From Lamellibrachia columna (lineage: Eukaryota; Annelida; Polychaeta; Sabellida; Siboglinidae), in contig OY759265.1 of assembly GCA_963662155.1 (NCBI GenBank), positions 38,962,048 through 39,026,047 of the forward strand: a stretch of 64,000 nt of DNA. Direction: 5' to 3'. The position numbers and the translations under genes are program-made. Each line of letters starts with the position of its first letter. Positions within the stretch are counted from its first letter, which is position 1. A model generated the notes under the pieces. That model was not told the origin of the DNA and did no database searches. It saw only the letters and a list, made by a program, of their open reading frames with translations. Below, piece after piece: positions 61,467-64,000 of the stretch.

Positions 61467-61801
61467 CTGGAAAAAAAATTGCATATGACAAGTTTTACCC
61501 GAATTGTTCAAAGATACTCAGTACGCTGGGTAGAGTATCATTGTTCGCGTCAAGTATCTCGACACTATCGACCTGCACCAAAGCCTCGACCGATTAATCA
61601 GTGTTGCGAATACGTCTGGACCCCCGTCAAGAGTGGTGCGCCTATTTGCTTTCTGCCGCCCACTGTATTAGCCTGACTCCTCACGTGACCACATATGATT
61701 AATATTATTATTACATATTGTTGATTGGCTTTGAATTGGTCAAACCTAAGTCATAATATTATATTACTGAGATGCTTGTTGCCTTGTAGTCAGCGTACGT
61801 A

Positions 61802-64000
61802 TTGCCGACATCCAACGTACTACTTACAGTGCTTCACAATGTCTATAATTTTTGGAATCAGTTCAATGGCTACATTGGCTATCCGCTTAATGGAAACATA
61901 GACGTGTCTTTTAAGGATAATACGTTGCTAGATGTATTATGTGAAAACATGTTAGAACCTCAGATAAAACGGGAAAAAAAGAGACTGGTTCGGGCTGACC
62001 CCAAAATTTCGTTTGGCTCATTGCGTTCCGAAGCGATTCAACTAGAGGACGGTTTGAGTGGGCCACACAGGAGTGTACGTGTGAGGGAAGTTCACGAACC
62101 CCGCCACCCCTCCGATGACCCGAGTCCACTGGAACGAATTGCGGCCCAGTTGGAACTACTCGCGACCACTCAGTCGGAAATCGTGTTTTTGTTGCGAGCA
62201 CAACAACAGACGGCTTCGGGGGTGGCTGCGAGAACTAGCAGACCGGAACCCCGCAGCAGCAGATCACTTCATTGTGAGTACTGCAGGCGAAGGGGTCACA
62301 CCCAGAATATGTGTTGGAAGCAGGCAAGCGATATACACCGTACCGATGAACAGTCAGGTGTTCATGCGTACGGGGATCAGTCAGATTCCCGTGCAATGCG
62401 GGGTGGTCCAGTAGCGCGACTGTTTAGAGGATGCGTCGTCATGGTTACGGCTGGAAGCAGCCAACTCTCTAGTGTTCCCATACATTGGGTATTTTACAGC
62501 CGATATAAATGTGTTGGGCACTATCGTTAAGAACAAAGGGATTCCAGTGCAGAAAGATCCACCAGGGCTATATCACCACATGCAAACCTCGGGGATACTG
62601 GCTATGAATGTTACTACTTCGCACCATAAAGACCCATGATAAGCCAAACGGGGAATAGAGGGACGAGTAGTGAAAATTTCAGGGGACACAAGTATAAATA
62701 TACAGGAATGGTCATCGTGTAATGTCACAGTGTCGCGGCCACGTTGCAGCGGAATGGCAGAACCATTGGATGTACCCCTAAAGGGAGGTTTACTCCTCCA
62801 AGCGGGACTAGTAGGTTCCATTAATGGATGTTTTGGGGTGACCGTCGTCAACCCAATTCCCAACGAGGTGTGATTGCGTTCTCATTCCCCGGCAGGGAGA
62901 TTTTATATAGTTGATGTAATCGACAGGCATCCAGATAGCACGGTAGGTTTCCAGGAATTGGATGTCGGGTTGAGAGTAAGCTTGGAACCCAGACAGGTGA
63001 CAGCTAATAGACTATGGGTAAGCAGCAAGCAAAGTCGTGACATACCTGAGTTGCCCAGTGATAAGAGTTGGATGCGAGATGTGAGTATTGGTGATGTGCC
63101 GCCTACTGAAAGAGATCGCCTGACTGAATTGTTGCACTCAAATCGGCAAGTATTTGCTCAAAATGAAAGTGATGTTGGGTTGACATACACTGTCAAACAC
63201 CGAATATGCACAACAGAAGACGGCCCTGTCAGAGCGGCCTACCGTCGCATCCCACCGCCTCAGTTTGAGGAAGTCAAGGCACACATTAATGATCTAATTC
63301 AGCAGCGAATAGTCAGACCTAGTCGGTCGGAATACGCCAGCCCAATAGTTATTTGTAAGAAAAAGAACGGGAACATTAGGATGTGTGTGGACTACCGTAG
63401 ACTTAACAACAAGACGAGGAAGGATGCATTCCCACTCCCACGAGTGGGTAAGATTTTTTATCATCTGGTAGGAACCAAGTATTTCTCGACAGTAAATTTG
63501 AAATCGGCATACAATCAAGTGGACATAGACGAGTCTGATCAACATAAGACATTAGTTTGTATGAGTACATGAAGATGCTCTATGGACTTTGTAATTCACC
63601 TGCTACCTTTCAGAGGTTAATGCACATCGTATTCAGGGAGGAGATGAATCAAAAAGAGCTGATTTTCTTAGATGACATAATCATATACTCCTCCACTATT
63701 GAAGAGCACTTTGAACGATTGGCGTTAGTGTTTCGCCGACTAACATCTCACTGGTAAAGATAGAACCTACTAAGTGCTATCTATTTTGGAAATCAATTTC
63801 GTACTTAGGACAGATAATATATTATCAAGGGATTTCGGCTGACACAGAAAAGGTGAAAGCGGTAAGCGAATGGCCAGTACCAGAGAATGCGAGGGAACTT
63901 AAAATCTTCCTGGGTACAACGGGATATCACCGACGTTACATTCATCATTTTTCGCAGCTGGCATCGTTTGAATTGGTGAATCAAGAACCCAACAAAGGGA
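61802..64000 (+). mobile_element. Ty3/Gypsy retrotransposon, decayed and cut by the window end
   Basis: A 242-codon gag-like frame (61802-62530) ends its structural part with a CCHC zinc knuckle (CEYCRRRGHTQNMC, about 62274-62315). A protease-like segment follows with a TGA at 62871-62873. The RT frame (62874-63572) has the usual primer-grip lead and a palm start (CVDYRRLN). It shifts frame near 63557 (GLCNSPATFQRLM, then the catalytic FLDD box), stops at 63757 and shifts again near 63750 before running off the edge. No LTR was identified on the left. At least one stop and two frameshifts make it inactive. Confidence 0.88.

Overview
This is animal nuclear DNA: A+T-rich, intron-bearing, loaded with dinucleotide microsatellites and several classes of transposon. 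I infer a lophotrochozoan, most likely a bivalve mollusc. The inference rests on a receptor tyrosine phosphatase with fucolectin-type, EGF-like and FN3 ectodomains, CR1-type LINEs, Ty3/Gypsy elements and OTU/hAT fragments; no sequence proves the species. No rRNA, tRNA, CRISPR array or prokaryotic feature was recognised.

Layout. (1) 0.1-2.8 kb, minus strand: six exons encoding two tandem SEA domains, one carrying an in-frame stop. (2) 3.9-7.7 kb, plus strand: the last exons of a single-pass membrane protein (FN3 segment, transmembrane helix, cytoplasmic tail). (3) 7.8-16.0 kb: a tandem array of about five and a half 1.6 kb units that starts about 150 bp after that gene's stop codon. (4) 16.0-21.8 kb: a minus-strand CR1-like LINE split by a second, nearly complete CR1 of the same family. 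(5) 22.3-24.7 kb: a broken coding remnant and a stray copy of the phosphatase gene's promoter and first exon. (6) 29.4-57.1 kb, minus strand: a complete 27-exon receptor protein tyrosine phosphatase gene, reconstructed exon by exon. All intron phases agree and the joined reading frame is 1228 codons plus stop. Its introns carry LINE, Gypsy, hAT, MITE and OTU remnants and a 152-bp tandem array. (7) 57.8-59.5 kb: a non-autonomous hAT element with terminal inverted repeats and an 8-bp target duplication. (8) 61.8-64.0 kb: a decayed Ty3/Gypsy element running off the window.

How it works together. The one gene that can be read end to end is the phosphatase. A signal peptide leads to a Cys-rich EGF-like module, an F5/8C (fucolectin/tachylectin-4-like) lectin fold, two more EGF-like modules and two FN3 domains. 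A transmembrane helix follows, then a membrane-proximal phosphatase domain with the full [10 protein letters not shown] loop and a second domain that keeps Cys-x5-Arg in a non-canonical loop. A receptor that senses glycans or cell-surface ligands and dephosphorylates cytoplasmic tyrosines is the natural inference. The stray second first exon, with homologous flanks, suggests a locally duplicating family.

The rest of the window shows recent sequence turnover. Examples are a 63-bp repeat copying a splice donor in frame, an exact 51-bp duplication inside an FN3 exon, and microsatellites that expanded from seeds inside older repeats.
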